Origin: Planctomycetota bacterium | GTDB lineage: Bacteria > Planctomycetota > UBA1135 > GCA-002686595 | Assembly (NCBI GenBank): GCA_016872795.1 | Contig: VGYZ01000004.1 | Location: 25,486 to 89,485 of the forward strand | Direction: 5' to 3' | Length of the DNA stretch: 64,000 bases | Part shown: positions 1 to 8,829 of the stretch, piece by piece | Position numbering within the stretch: the first letter of the stretch is position 1 | Layout: each line of letters opens with the position of its first letter | Program-made: the position numbers and the translations under genes | Notes under the pieces: generated by a model | Seen by the model: the letters and a program-made list of their open reading frames with translations, nothing else | The model's database searches: none | What the model was told of the DNA's origin: nothing

Positions 1-2071
1 GCCGTTCGAGCAGCACCTCCTGCGCCGCGCGGCGCGCGGCCTTGCCGGGCTTGAAGCGCAAGTAGCGCCCGTCCGCGCCGAGCCGCCACGCCTGCGCATT
101 GTCCGCGAGGTAGGGTTCGATGCCCTCGCTCAGCACGCGCTGAGCAAGGCGCTTCTCCGTGATCGGAAAGCATGTTTCCACGCGCCGGAACAGGTTGCGC
201 TGCATCCAGTCCGCGCTCGCGCAGTAGCACAGCTCGTCACCCAAGGCGAGGAACCAGAAGATGCGGCTGTGCTCGAGGAAGCGACCGACGATGGAACGCA
301 CGCGGATGCGGTCGCTCACGCCCGGAATGCCCGGCTTCAAGCAGCAGGTGCCGCGCACGATCAAATCCACCTGCACACCGGCCTGCGAGGCACGGTACAG
401 GGCCTGGATGATCGTCGGCTCCGAGAGCGCGTTCATCTTCGCGACGATGCGCGCGGGCTGGCCGGCTTCGGCGTTGCGCGCTTCGGCTTCGATCAGGCCG
501 AGCAATGTGCGGTGCAGCGAGAACGGCGACTGCACGATGCGCCTCAGGCGTGTGACTCGCCCCAGTCCCGTGAGCTGCAAGAACAGTCGGTGGACATCCT
601 CGCCGATCTCGCGGTCGCATGTGAGCAGCCCGAAGTCGGTGTAGCCGCGAGTCGTGCGCACATGGTAGTTGCCCGTGCCCAGATGCACATAGCGACGCAG
701 CTTGCGCGCCTCGCGCCGCACGATCATCAGCATCTTGGCATGCGCCTTGTAGCCGACGATGCCGTACACGACATTCGCGCCAGCCTGCTGCAAGCGCGTC
801 GCGAGCCGGATGTTGTCCGCCTCTTCGAACCGCGCGCGCAGCTCGATCACCGCGGTCACTTCCTTCCCAGCGTGCGCGGCGGCGATCAGCACATCGACCA
901 TGGGTGAATCGCCCCCGGTGCGGTACAGCGTCTGCTTGATCGCGAGCACGCTCGCGTCCGCTGCGGCCTGCCGCACGAGTTCGACCACGGGAGCGAAGGA
1001 GTCGAACGGGTGGTGGAGCAACAAGTCCCCCTTGCGCAGCACCTCGAACATGTCCGCTCCACCCTGCTCGATGCGGCGCGGAATGCGCTGCACGAAGGGC
1101 GGGTACTTCAGATCCGGCCGATCGACGAGCTCCACCATCGCCACGAGCCGGTGGATGTTCACCGGACCGTGCACGCGGTACAGGTCGCGCTCGTCGAGCT
1201 CGAACTGCCGCAGCAAGAAATTCGCGGTTTCCTCGGGGCATGTGTCGGCCACTTCGAGCCGCACCGCGTCGCCGAAGTTGCGGTCCGCGAGCTCGCCCTT
1301 GAGCGCGCGCATCAAGTCATCCGCCTCTTCCTCATCCACCCACAGGTCGCTGTTGCGCGTGACGCGGAACTGATAGCAACCTTCCACCTTCATCCCGCTC
1401 AAGGCGTCGCTGACATGCGCGTGGATGCTCGACGAGAGCAGCACGAAGTCGAAGGGGCCCGTGGCAATCCCCTCCGGCAGCCGGATCAAGCGCGGCAGCG
1501 AGCGCGGAACCTGCACGATCGCAGTGCCGCTCTCGCGACCGTAGGCATCGTCGCCCGAGACGGACACGACGAAGTTGAGCGACTTGTTGTGGATGCGCGG
1601 AAACGGATGCGACAGATCGAGCCCGACCGGCGTGAGCACCGGCAGTACCTGCTGGGTGAAGTAGCGCTGGATCCACGCCTGCTGGCGCTGGTTCCAATCC
1701 GTGCGCTTCAGGATGCGCACACCCTCGCGCCCGAGTGCTGGGAGCAAGTCCTCGTTCAACAGACGGTATTGCTCCGCCACGAGTGCGTGAGCACCCTCCC
1801 CGATCCGGCGCAGCGTTTCGGCGTTGGACATGCCGTCCGGCTCGTTGCGCGGGATGCCGTGCCGAGACTGCTGGCGCAGTCCGGCCACGCGAATCTCGAA
1901 GAACTCGTCGAGGTTCGTGCTGCAGATCGCGAGGAAGCGCACGCGCTCGAGCAGCGGCGTCGATGCATCCTTGGCCTGCTCGAGTACGCGGGCGTTGAAC
2001 TCGAGCTGAGACAGCTCGCGATTGAGGTACAGCGACGGGTCGCGCAGCTCGGACGGCGTTGGAGCAGGCAT
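1..2071 (-). CDS. ppk1: Polyphosphate kinase (3' end truncated by window edge)
   Basis: Translated by hand from ATG at 2071 on the minus strand: MPAPTPSELRDPSLYLNRELSQLEFNARVLEQA...IKQTLYRTGGDSPMVDVLIAAAHAGKEVTAVIELRARFEE..., with Ppk1 hallmarks. Not in the ORF track because it lacks a stop inside the window. Confidence 0.95.
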   Translation of the reverse strand, partial: MPAPTPSELRDPSLYLNRELSQLEFNARVLEQAKDASTPLLERVRFLAICSTNLDEFFEIRVAGLRQQSRHGIPRNEPDGMSNAETLRRIGEGAHALVAEQYRLLNEDLLPALGREGVRILKRTDWNQRQQAWIQRYFTQQVLPVLTPVGLDLSHPFPRIHNKSLNFVVSVSGDDAYGRESGTAIVQVPRSLPRLIRLPEGIATGPFDFVLLSSSIHAHVSDALSGMKVEGCYQFRVTRNSDLWVDEEEADDLMRALKGELADRNFGDAVRLEVADTCPEETANFLLRQFELDERDLYRVHGPVNIHRLVAMVELVDRPDLKYPPFVQRIPRRIEQGGADMFEVLRKGDLLLHHPFDSFAPVVELVRQAAADASVLAIKQTLYRTGGDSPMVDVLIAAAHAGKEVTAVIELRARFEEADNIRLATRLQQAGANVVYGIVGYKAHAKMLMIVRREARKLRRYVHLGTGNYHVRTTRGYTDFGLLTCDREIGEDVHRLFLQLTGLGRVTRLRRIVQSPFSLHRTLLGLIEAEARNAEAGQPARIVAKMNALSEPTIIQALYRASQAGVQVDLIVRGTCCLKPGIPGVSDRIRVRSIVGRFLEHSRIFWFLALGDELCYCASADWMQRNLFRRVETCFPITEKRLAQRVLSEGIEPYLADNAQAWRLGADGRYLRFKPGKAARRAAQEVLLER

Positions 2072-2182
2072 GGGCGGCCTTGGGGTTAGGATAGGAGAGC
2101 GCGCGGCGTCCGGGCGCTCGGTGCCCCGTAGCGTCGGGATTGTGCCATTCTTGCCACCGCTCGGGCCCGGCCGCAGCGCCAC

Positions 2183-2671
2183 ATGTTCCGCATGCAGATC
2201 CTGCTCATACGCCACGCCATCGCCCAATCCAGTTCCGCCTCCGGGCTGGATGCCGAGCGCGCGCTCACGCCGGAAGGTCGTCGCGAGTTCGAGCGAATCG
2301 CGTCCGCACTCGCCGCGCTCGGCCTGCGCCCGCGGCTCGTGCTGCACTCCCCTTGGCGCCGAGCGCACGAAACTGCTGCCTTGCTCGAGGCGCGCTTCCA
2401 AGCCACCTGCCAGCCCTGCCCCGAGCTCGCCCAAGCGCCGTCGACGGAGCTGCTCGGCCGCATGGGGTCCGGTGATGTCGCCCTCGTCGGCCACGAGCCG
2501 TGGATCTCGGCCCTCGCAGCTTGGCTGATCACGGGCAAGCGCGAGCTTGCGGCTGGCTTCCCGTTCGAACGCGGGGGCTGCGCGCTGCTCGAGGGGCGCG
2601 CGCTTCCGGGCGAAGCGCGGCTCGTCGCGTTCCTGCCACCTGCGATGCTCTCCGGCCTCCGCCTGCGCTGA
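2183..2671 (+). CDS. sixA: SixA-type phosphohistidine phosphatase (histidine phosphatase superfamily)
   Basis: ILLIRHAIAQ...LTPEGRREFERIASALAALGLRPRLVLHSPWRRAHETAALL; next to and divergent from ppk1. Confidence 0.85.
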   Translation: MFRMQILLIRHAIAQSSSASGLDAERALTPEGRREFERIASALAALGLRPRLVLHSPWRRAHETAALLEARFQATCQPCPELAQAPSTELLGRMGSGDVALVGHEPWISALAAWLITGKRELAAGFPFERGGCALLEGRALPGEARLVAFLPPAMLSGLRLR

Positions 2672-3074
2672 GGTCCGGGCCCGAACCGGCGCGCGAGCGC
2701 GCGCCCAAGGGCTCCCTTGGGGGCCTGCCGTCCCCGCTCCCTCGCGGCGACGCGACAGCCACCTCGCTCGCCTTGGCCTCGCTGCGCGAGCGAGCGCCGT
2801 ACTCCAACTCGGCGCCACGGTGCCATCGTCTCGCTTCTCTCGCGCACGCTCCGCAGCGCAGCGGGGCCGCTGGCGCGAAATGTCGAGGCGAATCGTAGTG
2901 AGCCGAGTTCGGAAGCGAGCGTAGGCGCGGCTGCGACTCATCAGCACCGAAGATCGCGCCCCTCGCCTGCACGCCCCCTCGACGCGTCCGGAGGTTGCTG
3001 CGCGATGTCCTTGGAACGAGCGCACGCTCGTTGAAGGTCGCGCGCGCGAGCCGTAGCCTGACCGGAGTCCCACT

Positions 3075-3356
3075 ATGCCGGTGCCTCGCCTCGAGCTGTT
3101 CGTCCATGGATCGACTCGCGCGGGCCGCGAGGCACGCGCGCATGTGGAGCGGCTCTCGGCCGCCTTGGGCGGGGACAACTTGCAGGTCGCCTTGATCGAC
3201 CTCGAGCTGCAGCCGGAGGCCGGCAAGGCGCTCGATGTCCGCCTCACACCCACGCTGGTGCGCCGCGACCTGCCTGGCGCGCCGCGCGTGTTCGGTTCGC
3301 TCGCCGATCTTGCCGCGAGCGCCCGCGCACTCGCTCTCGCGGAGGTGGCCCCGTGA
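3075..3356 (+). CDS. KaiB-like (thioredoxin-fold) domain protein
   Basis: 93 aa MPVPRLELFVHGSTRAGREARAHVERL...LIDLELQPEAGKALDVRLTPTLVRRDLPGAPRVFGSLAD; KaiB-type core (TPTLVR..P.P.R...GSLAD). Confidence 0.75.
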   Translation: MPVPRLELFVHGSTRAGREARAHVERLSAALGGDNLQVALIDLELQPEAGKALDVRLTPTLVRRDLPGAPRVFGSLADLAASARALALAEVAP

Positions 3357-5425
3357 ACGAAGCCCCCGAGGAGCGGCCGTACGAGCTCGTACCAAGGCAA
3401 GCGGGTGCGGAACTCTGCGAACCTTGGATCGAGCAGGACCAGGACGCACTGCTCGCGCTCGACGGCGCGGGCAAGGTTTGCTCGCTCAACTCCGCTGCGG
3501 CCCGCTTGTTCGGCTCCACGCGCGAGGCGTTGCTCGGAACACGTCTTGGAACGCCGCTCGCCGCTCCCACGGGCACGGAACTCGTGCTGCACCACGCTGG
3601 ACAGGGCAGCGTCACGCTCGAACTCGTGCCGCTGGGCGAAGCAGTCGGCCGACGCTGGCTGCGCCTGCGCGACATCACTTCCCTGGCAAAGACACGCGAC
3701 GCCCTGGCCACGCTGCACGAGCGCGCGACGCTGTTCGAGTGCGCGACGAGCGACGGGCTGTGGCACTGGGATCTCTCGGCGGACCGCGCCCACTTCTCCC
3801 CGCGCTGGCGAGAGCTGCTCGGCCTCGCGCACGAGCGGCTCGATGACTCGATCGGCGAGTGGTTCGATCGCGTCCACCCCGAGGATCTCGAGCGCGTCCA
3901 AGCGGAACTGCGCGTGCACATCGCCGGCGCGACCGAGCTGTACGAGTGCGAGCACCGACTCCAGTACCACGGCGGCGGCTGGCGCTGGGTCCGCTGTCGC
4001 GGCAAGGCGTCGCGCGACGCACAGGGCCGAGCGCTGCAATTCGCCGGCTCGCTGAGCGACATCACGCACCTGAAATTGGCCGAAGAGCAGCTCGCTCATC
4101 GCTCGTTCTACGACACGCTCACCGAGCTCCCCAACCGCGCGCTGTTCCACGATCGACTGCGCCACGCACTGCGTCGCGCCGCGCGCCGAGCAGCGCGCCG
4201 CTGCGACTATGTGTTCGCGGTTCTGCTGCTCGATCTCGATCGCTTCAAGTTGATCAACGAGAGCCTCGGACACTTCGCGGGCGATCGCCTGCTGGTGATG
4301 ATCGCGCGGCGCCTCGAGCTCTCGCTGCGCCCCGGCGACACGGTGGCCCGACTCGGCGGCGACGAGTTCGCGATCCTGCTCGATGATGTCGGTGACGCCT
4401 CGGACGCCGTGAAGGTCGCCGATCGCGTGCACGGCGAACTCTCGGCGCCGTTCAACATCGGCGGCCATGAGCTGTTCGTCAGCTCCTCGATCGGCATCGC
4501 CACTTCGCTCACCGGCTACCACCGTCCGGAGGACGTGCTGCGCGACGCGGACACCGCCATGTACCGCGCCAAGGCCTCCGGCCGTGCGCGCCACGCACTG
4601 TTCGACTCCGCCATGCACGCCCACGCCGTGCAGCAGCTGCAAATCGAGCGCGACCTGCGACGGGCCGTCGAGCGCCACGAGATGCGCGTGCACTACCAGC
4701 CGATCGTGTCGCTCGCGACGGGGCACATCGGCGGATTCGAGGCGCTCGTGCGCTGGACGCATCCCGAGCGCGGCCCGATCTCGCCCGCCGACTTCATCCC
4801 GATCGCCGAGGAAACCGGGCTGATCGTTGCCCTCGGGCGCTGGGTGTTGCGGCAGGCGTGCATGGAGCTCGCGACATGGCAGCGCAAGCTCGGCAATCCG
4901 CGCGCCTGCACGCTCTCGGTCAACCTCTCGAGCAAGCAGCTCAACCAGCCCGATCTCGCGCATCAGATCGCGCAGATTTTGGTGGAGACGGGCGTGAAGG
5001 GAGAGGCGCTGCAACTCGAGATCACCGAGAGCGCGATTCTCGAGCGTCCCGACGCCGCCAAGTCGATCCTGCTCAAGCTCAAGGAGCTCGGGCTCAAGCT
5101 CTCGATCGATGACTTCGGAACGGGCTATTCTTCGCTCTCGTACCTGCAGCGCTTCCCGATCGACTCGCTCAAGATCGATCGCTCGTTCGTCCAGCACCTC
5201 GGCTCGGAGCGCGGTGAGCAGAGCGATGACGCGCGCATCGCGCGCACGATCGTGATGATCGGCCGCAACCTCGGCAAGAGCGTCGTGGCCGAAGGCGTGG
5301 AGACGGCCGCTCAGCTCTCGCTCATGCGCGCGGTCGAGTGCGACCACGCTCAGGGCTATTTTTTCTCCAAGGCCGTCGACGGCGATAGCGCGCTGGCGCT
5401 GATGGCCGCGGGTCGACGCTGGTAG
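3353..5425 (+). CDS. PAS-GGDEF-EAL domain protein (putative bifunctional c-di-GMP cyclase/phosphodiesterase)
   Basis: PAS-like region, intact RLGGDEFAILL, GFEALVRWTHPERGPISP, DDFGTGYSSLSYLQRFPIDSLKIDRSFV; start overlaps the KaiB-like stop. Confidence 0.93.
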   Translation: MNEAPEERPYELVPRQAGAELCEPWIEQDQDALLALDGAGKVCSLNSAAARLFGSTREALLGTRLGTPLAAPTGTELVLHHAGQGSVTLELVPLGEAVGRRWLRLRDITSLAKTRDALATLHERATLFECATSDGLWHWDLSADRAHFSPRWRELLGLAHERLDDSIGEWFDRVHPEDLERVQAELRVHIAGATELYECEHRLQYHGGGWRWVRCRGKASRDAQGRALQFAGSLSDITHLKLAEEQLAHRSFYDTLTELPNRALFHDRLRHALRRAARRAARRCDYVFAVLLLDLDRFKLINESLGHFAGDRLLVMIARRLELSLRPGDTVARLGGDEFAILLDDVGDASDAVKVADRVHGELSAPFNIGGHELFVSSSIGIATSLTGYHRPEDVLRDADTAMYRAKASGRARHALFDSAMHAHAVQQLQIERDLRRAVERHEMRVHYQPIVSLATGHIGGFEALVRWTHPERGPISPADFIPIAEETGLIVALGRWVLRQACMELATWQRKLGNPRACTLSVNLSSKQLNQPDLAHQIAQILVETGVKGEALQLEITESAILERPDAAKSILLKLKELGLKLSIDDFGTGYSSLSYLQRFPIDSLKIDRSFVQHLGSERGEQSDDARIARTIVMIGRNLGKSVVAEGVETAAQLSLMRAVECDHAQGYFFSKAVDGDSALALMAAGRRW

Positions 5426-5625
5426 CCCCGGGCTTGGCCGGAGCCGGTCGGGCCGGATTCCGCAGGACTCTTCAGCCCGCCGCCGGGTTCGCCCGATCCG
5501 CCCCGGCTCAGGCAGCCGTGGCGCTCGGCTTGACATCCGCACGCCGATCGTCGAGCATTGCTTCCATGGAAAGGGGCTCCCAGAGCCCCTGGTCTGCCGT
5601 TCCAGCACCTACCGGATCTGCCTCC

Positions 5626-7461
5626 ATGCGCCACTTCGCCAAGTCAGCAGCTCTAGGGGCTCTCGCCCTCGCCGCAGCCTCGCCCTCCGCTCTCGCCCAG
5701 ACTCTTCAGGCGACGCTCTTCAAGAGCGGCTTCTCGCAGCCCGTGTACCTGTGCTCGCCTCCGGGCGATACGACCCGCCAGTTCGTGGTCGAGCAGGGTG
5801 GCAAGATCCGCATCATCAAGAACGGCACCACGCTCACGACCAACTTCCTGAACCTCGGCTCGGCCGCGGGCGGTGGACTCGGCAAAATCTCCACCGGCAG
5901 CGAGCGCGGCCTGCTCGGCCTCGCGTTCCACCCGAATTACGCGCAAAACGGCTACTTCTACGTCAACTACACGGCCGCCACCTCGGGCGCGACGGTGATC
6001 GCCCGCTATCAGGTCAGCCCGACCAACGCCGATGTCGCCTCGACCACCGAGCTCGTGCTGCTGACGATCGCGCAGCCCTTCTCGAACCACAACGGCGGCT
6101 GCATCCAGTTCGGGCTCGACGGCAAGCTCTACATCGCCACCGGCGACGGCGGCAGCGCCAACGACCCCAACAACGCCGCGCAGAACACCAGCTCGCTGCT
6201 CGGCAAGATGCTGCGCCTCGACATCAACCTGCCCGCGCCGTACATCCCCGCCGACAACCCCTATGTCGGCGCCGGTGCGCCCCTCGACGAGATCTGGCAC
6301 ATCGGCCTGCGCAACCCGTTCCGCTTCAGCTTCGACCGCTCGACCGGTGACATGTACATCGGCGATGTCGGGCAGAACGCGGTCGAGGAAATCGACTTCG
6401 CCCCCGCTGGCGGGAGCGGTCGCAACTACGGCTGGCGCTGCATGGAGGGCAACACGAGCACCGGCCTCTCGGGCTGCACGCCGAACTCCCCCGCTCTGAC
6501 GGCCCCGCTGCGCGACTACACGCAGGCTTCCGGCGGCCACTGCTCCGCGATCGGCGGCTATGTCTACCGCGGAAGCACGGTTTGTGGCCTGCAGGGCACC
6601 TACTTCTACGGGGACTACTGCTCGAGCGCGATCTGGTCGCTGCGCTACGTCAACGGACAGGTGTCGAGCTTCACGGTCCGCACCACCGAGCTCGAGCCCG
6701 CGGGCACGCCCACGATCAACTCGATCAGCTCCTTCGGCGAGGACGCCAGCGGCGAGCTCTACATCCTCGACTACTCCGACGGCGAGATCTACCGCATCGA
6801 CCCGGCCGGCGGCGCACTCGACTGCAACACCAACGGCGTCGCCGACGGCTGCGACCTTCAGAACGGCACCTCGCTCGACTGCAACTCGAACGGCATCCCG
6901 GATGAGTGCGACATCGCGGGTGGCCTGCCGGACTGCAACGCCAACGGCCGTCCCGACAGCTGCGACATCGCGAGTGGAGCCCCGGACGTGAACGGCAACG
7001 GCATTCCCGACAGCTGCGAGTGCCAAGGCGGCACCCCGCCCTCGACCTACTGCACCGCCAAGATGAACAGCCAGTTCTGCGTTCCGGCCATCGGCTACCA
7101 AGGTACGCCGAGCCTCTCCAGCGCCGGTCCGTTCCGCATCACCGCGACGAACCTGCTCAACAACAAGCAAGGCCTCGTCTTCTACGGCTTCGCGCAGGCC
7201 GCCGCGCCCTTCCAAGGCGGCACGCTGTGCGTGCAGGGGCCCGTGAAGCGCACCCCGGCGGCGAACACCGGCGGCAGCACCACCGGCAACAACTGCACCG
7301 GCACCTTCAACTACGACTTCAAGGCCCTGATGACCTCCGGCTCGGACCCCCTGCTGCAAATCGTCGGACAGCCGGTCAACGCCCAGATCTGGAGCCGCGA
7401 CCCCGCGGACACCTACACCACGAACCTCACCGACGCGGTTCGCTTCCAGATCTGCCAGTAG
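5626..7461 (+). CDS. Secreted PQQ-dependent sugar/sorbosone dehydrogenase-like protein with DCNxNGxxD repeats and C-terminal domain
   Basis: Signal peptide MRHFAKSAALGALALAAASPSALAQ; FVVEQGGKIRIIKNG, GLLGLAFHPNYAQNGYFYVNYT, DEIWHIGLRNPFRFSFDRSTGDMYIGDVGQNAVEEID (soluble glucose dehydrogenase-like propeller). ORF track starts upstream at 5434. Confidence 0.88.
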   Translation: MRHFAKSAALGALALAAASPSALAQTLQATLFKSGFSQPVYLCSPPGDTTRQFVVEQGGKIRIIKNGTTLTTNFLNLGSAAGGGLGKISTGSERGLLGLAFHPNYAQNGYFYVNYTAATSGATVIARYQVSPTNADVASTTELVLLTIAQPFSNHNGGCIQFGLDGKLYIATGDGGSANDPNNAAQNTSSLLGKMLRLDINLPAPYIPADNPYVGAGAPLDEIWHIGLRNPFRFSFDRSTGDMYIGDVGQNAVEEIDFAPAGGSGRNYGWRCMEGNTSTGLSGCTPNSPALTAPLRDYTQASGGHCSAIGGYVYRGSTVCGLQGTYFYGDYCSSAIWSLRYVNGQVSSFTVRTTELEPAGTPTINSISSFGEDASGELYILDYSDGEIYRIDPAGGALDCNTNGVADGCDLQNGTSLDCNSNGIPDECDIAGGLPDCNANGRPDSCDIASGAPDVNGNGIPDSCECQGGTPPSTYCTAKMNSQFCVPAIGYQGTPSLSSAGPFRITATNLLNNKQGLVFYGFAQAAAPFQGGTLCVQGPVKRTPAANTGGSTTGNNCTGTFNYDFKALMTSGSDPLLQIVGQPVNAQIWSRDPADTYTTNLTDAVRFQICQ

Positions 7462-7481
7462 CAACGCTGGCGTTTCCCATC

Positions 7482-7520
7482 GCGGGGGCCGGCTCGCCGT
7501 TCAGGCGTGCCGGCCCCCGC
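7482..7520 (+). terminator. Hairpin terminator after the sugar dehydrogenase-like gene
   Basis: Perfect 12-bp inverted repeat gcgggggccggc / gccggcccccgc starting 21 bp after the stop codon. Confidence 0.65.
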
Positions 7521-8748
7521 GCTTGCGCCGCGATCTGGGTGGGCGGAGCGAGCCGAAGCCACCCCGGGTCTCGAAGGCCCCCTAGTGGGTGCCCCTGGAG
7601 GATGCCATGGGCGGGTCACCCTCGTTGTTGCCCCTGATGGTGCATTGGAAGCGCAGCCTCGGACGCTGACCCGAGAAGCTGACCTTGGCGACCCCGCGTC
7701 GGCTCGCTGACATCTCCCGTAGGGGTGCCGCGAGCTCCCGGCGGCATCCGGCGGGCAGACGAGCACGCGGCGGGCTCGCCCGCCGCGCCCAGTGCCGCGC
7801 CGGCTGCACCGCGGCCTGGGCACCGTATCTCGGGACCCATGTCCAACCGACGCCCCGCCAGCGCCCTCGGAGCGTCATAGGCGAGCCGTACCTAGAGTGT
7901 CTCCGCCCAGGGCGACCGTCGCCTCACCTCCCCGCCAAGCGGCTCTGGCCTGCATGATCCACGGCGGCCACGCCGCTACCTCGCCGCGGGTCGCTCATTC
8001 CGCGCGGGTTCCTGTTCAGCCCGCCACCGTGGGCTCCTCGGCGCACTGTCCGCAGCCCCCTGCTTCGCGCTCATCGCGGCGGCCTCGCGCACCCCAGCGG
8101 TGCCGGCGACTGACTCGGTTGACCCAGAGAGAGCCCTGCGCACATCCGTGCACTTGCACGCCGGTGTCAGCGCGGCCCGGACTTCGACGCGCAACGGCGT
8201 GGTGCCAGCATGTCTCCAAAGACGGCACAGGCGCAGCGGCCCGTCGACTCGCGCAAGGTTGGGGTGCCCCTGGGATGCGCAGCGAACCAACCCGCACCGA
8301 CCAACTCAGGCCGACCAGTTCAGGCCGACCCACCCGCGGGGATCGACGCTCGCGACTCCGACGCGGGCGCCCTGACTACCCCCACGAAGCGCAGCGTCGG
8401 CACGACCCGAGGCGTCGCAACCGCGAGCGAGTCCCTGTCCGGCACGGGGTGCCTGCCCACACCGGCCCTCCGTTCGGCTGCGCGAGCCGAGCCACCATTG
8501 CGCCTGCGACCCCGAGTCCGCGAGATGCCGCTGTAGAACCGCGGCCGCAGCGCCGCGGCATGATCGCATCTCGGGGCGAAGCCGGGAGCTGTCCCTGCCC
8601 AGTCGCGGCCCAAGTCCGCCTTCCGGCGGCCGCCCGCATTCCCTCCAAACCTGCGATCTCGCACATCGGGGCCGCATCCACCGCGTCCCGGACTCCTTCG
8701 CCAACCTCCGCGCAAGGCGGGGCACAGGAGGCGAACGGCACAAGCAGG

Positions 8749-8786
8749 GCGAGCGGCGCCCCCCTTGGCGGGGAGGCGCCGCTCGC
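8749..8786 (-). terminator. Hairpin terminator after the secreted protein gene
   Basis: Perfect 12-bp inverted repeat gcgagcggcgcc / ggcgccgctcgc with inner cccc/gggg, downstream of the minus-strand stop at 8830. Confidence 0.65.
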
Positions 8787-8829
8787 TTGAGTTTGCGCCA
8801 GCGATCGCGCGGATCGCTGCGCTAGCCGA

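Noticed and set aside
1010-2089. 359-aa plus-strand ORF
   Set aside because: Antisense to the clearly recognisable ppk1 frame.
2529-3449. 306-aa minus-strand ORF spanning the sixA-kaiB-like intergenic region
   Set aside because: Arg/Ala-rich, overlaps three plus-strand genes, no domain resemblance.
5653-7464. 603-aa minus-strand ORF opposite the sugar dehydrogenase-like gene
   Set aside because: Antisense shadow ORF in a high-GC coding region; composition (Val/Ala/Arg/Glu-rich) and lack of domains contrast with the clear plus-strand protein.
7792-8790. 332-aa plus-strand ORF in the convergent intergenic region
   Set aside because: Low-complexity Arg/Pro/Ser/Ala composition, no signal peptide or domain, and it runs into a terminator hairpin.
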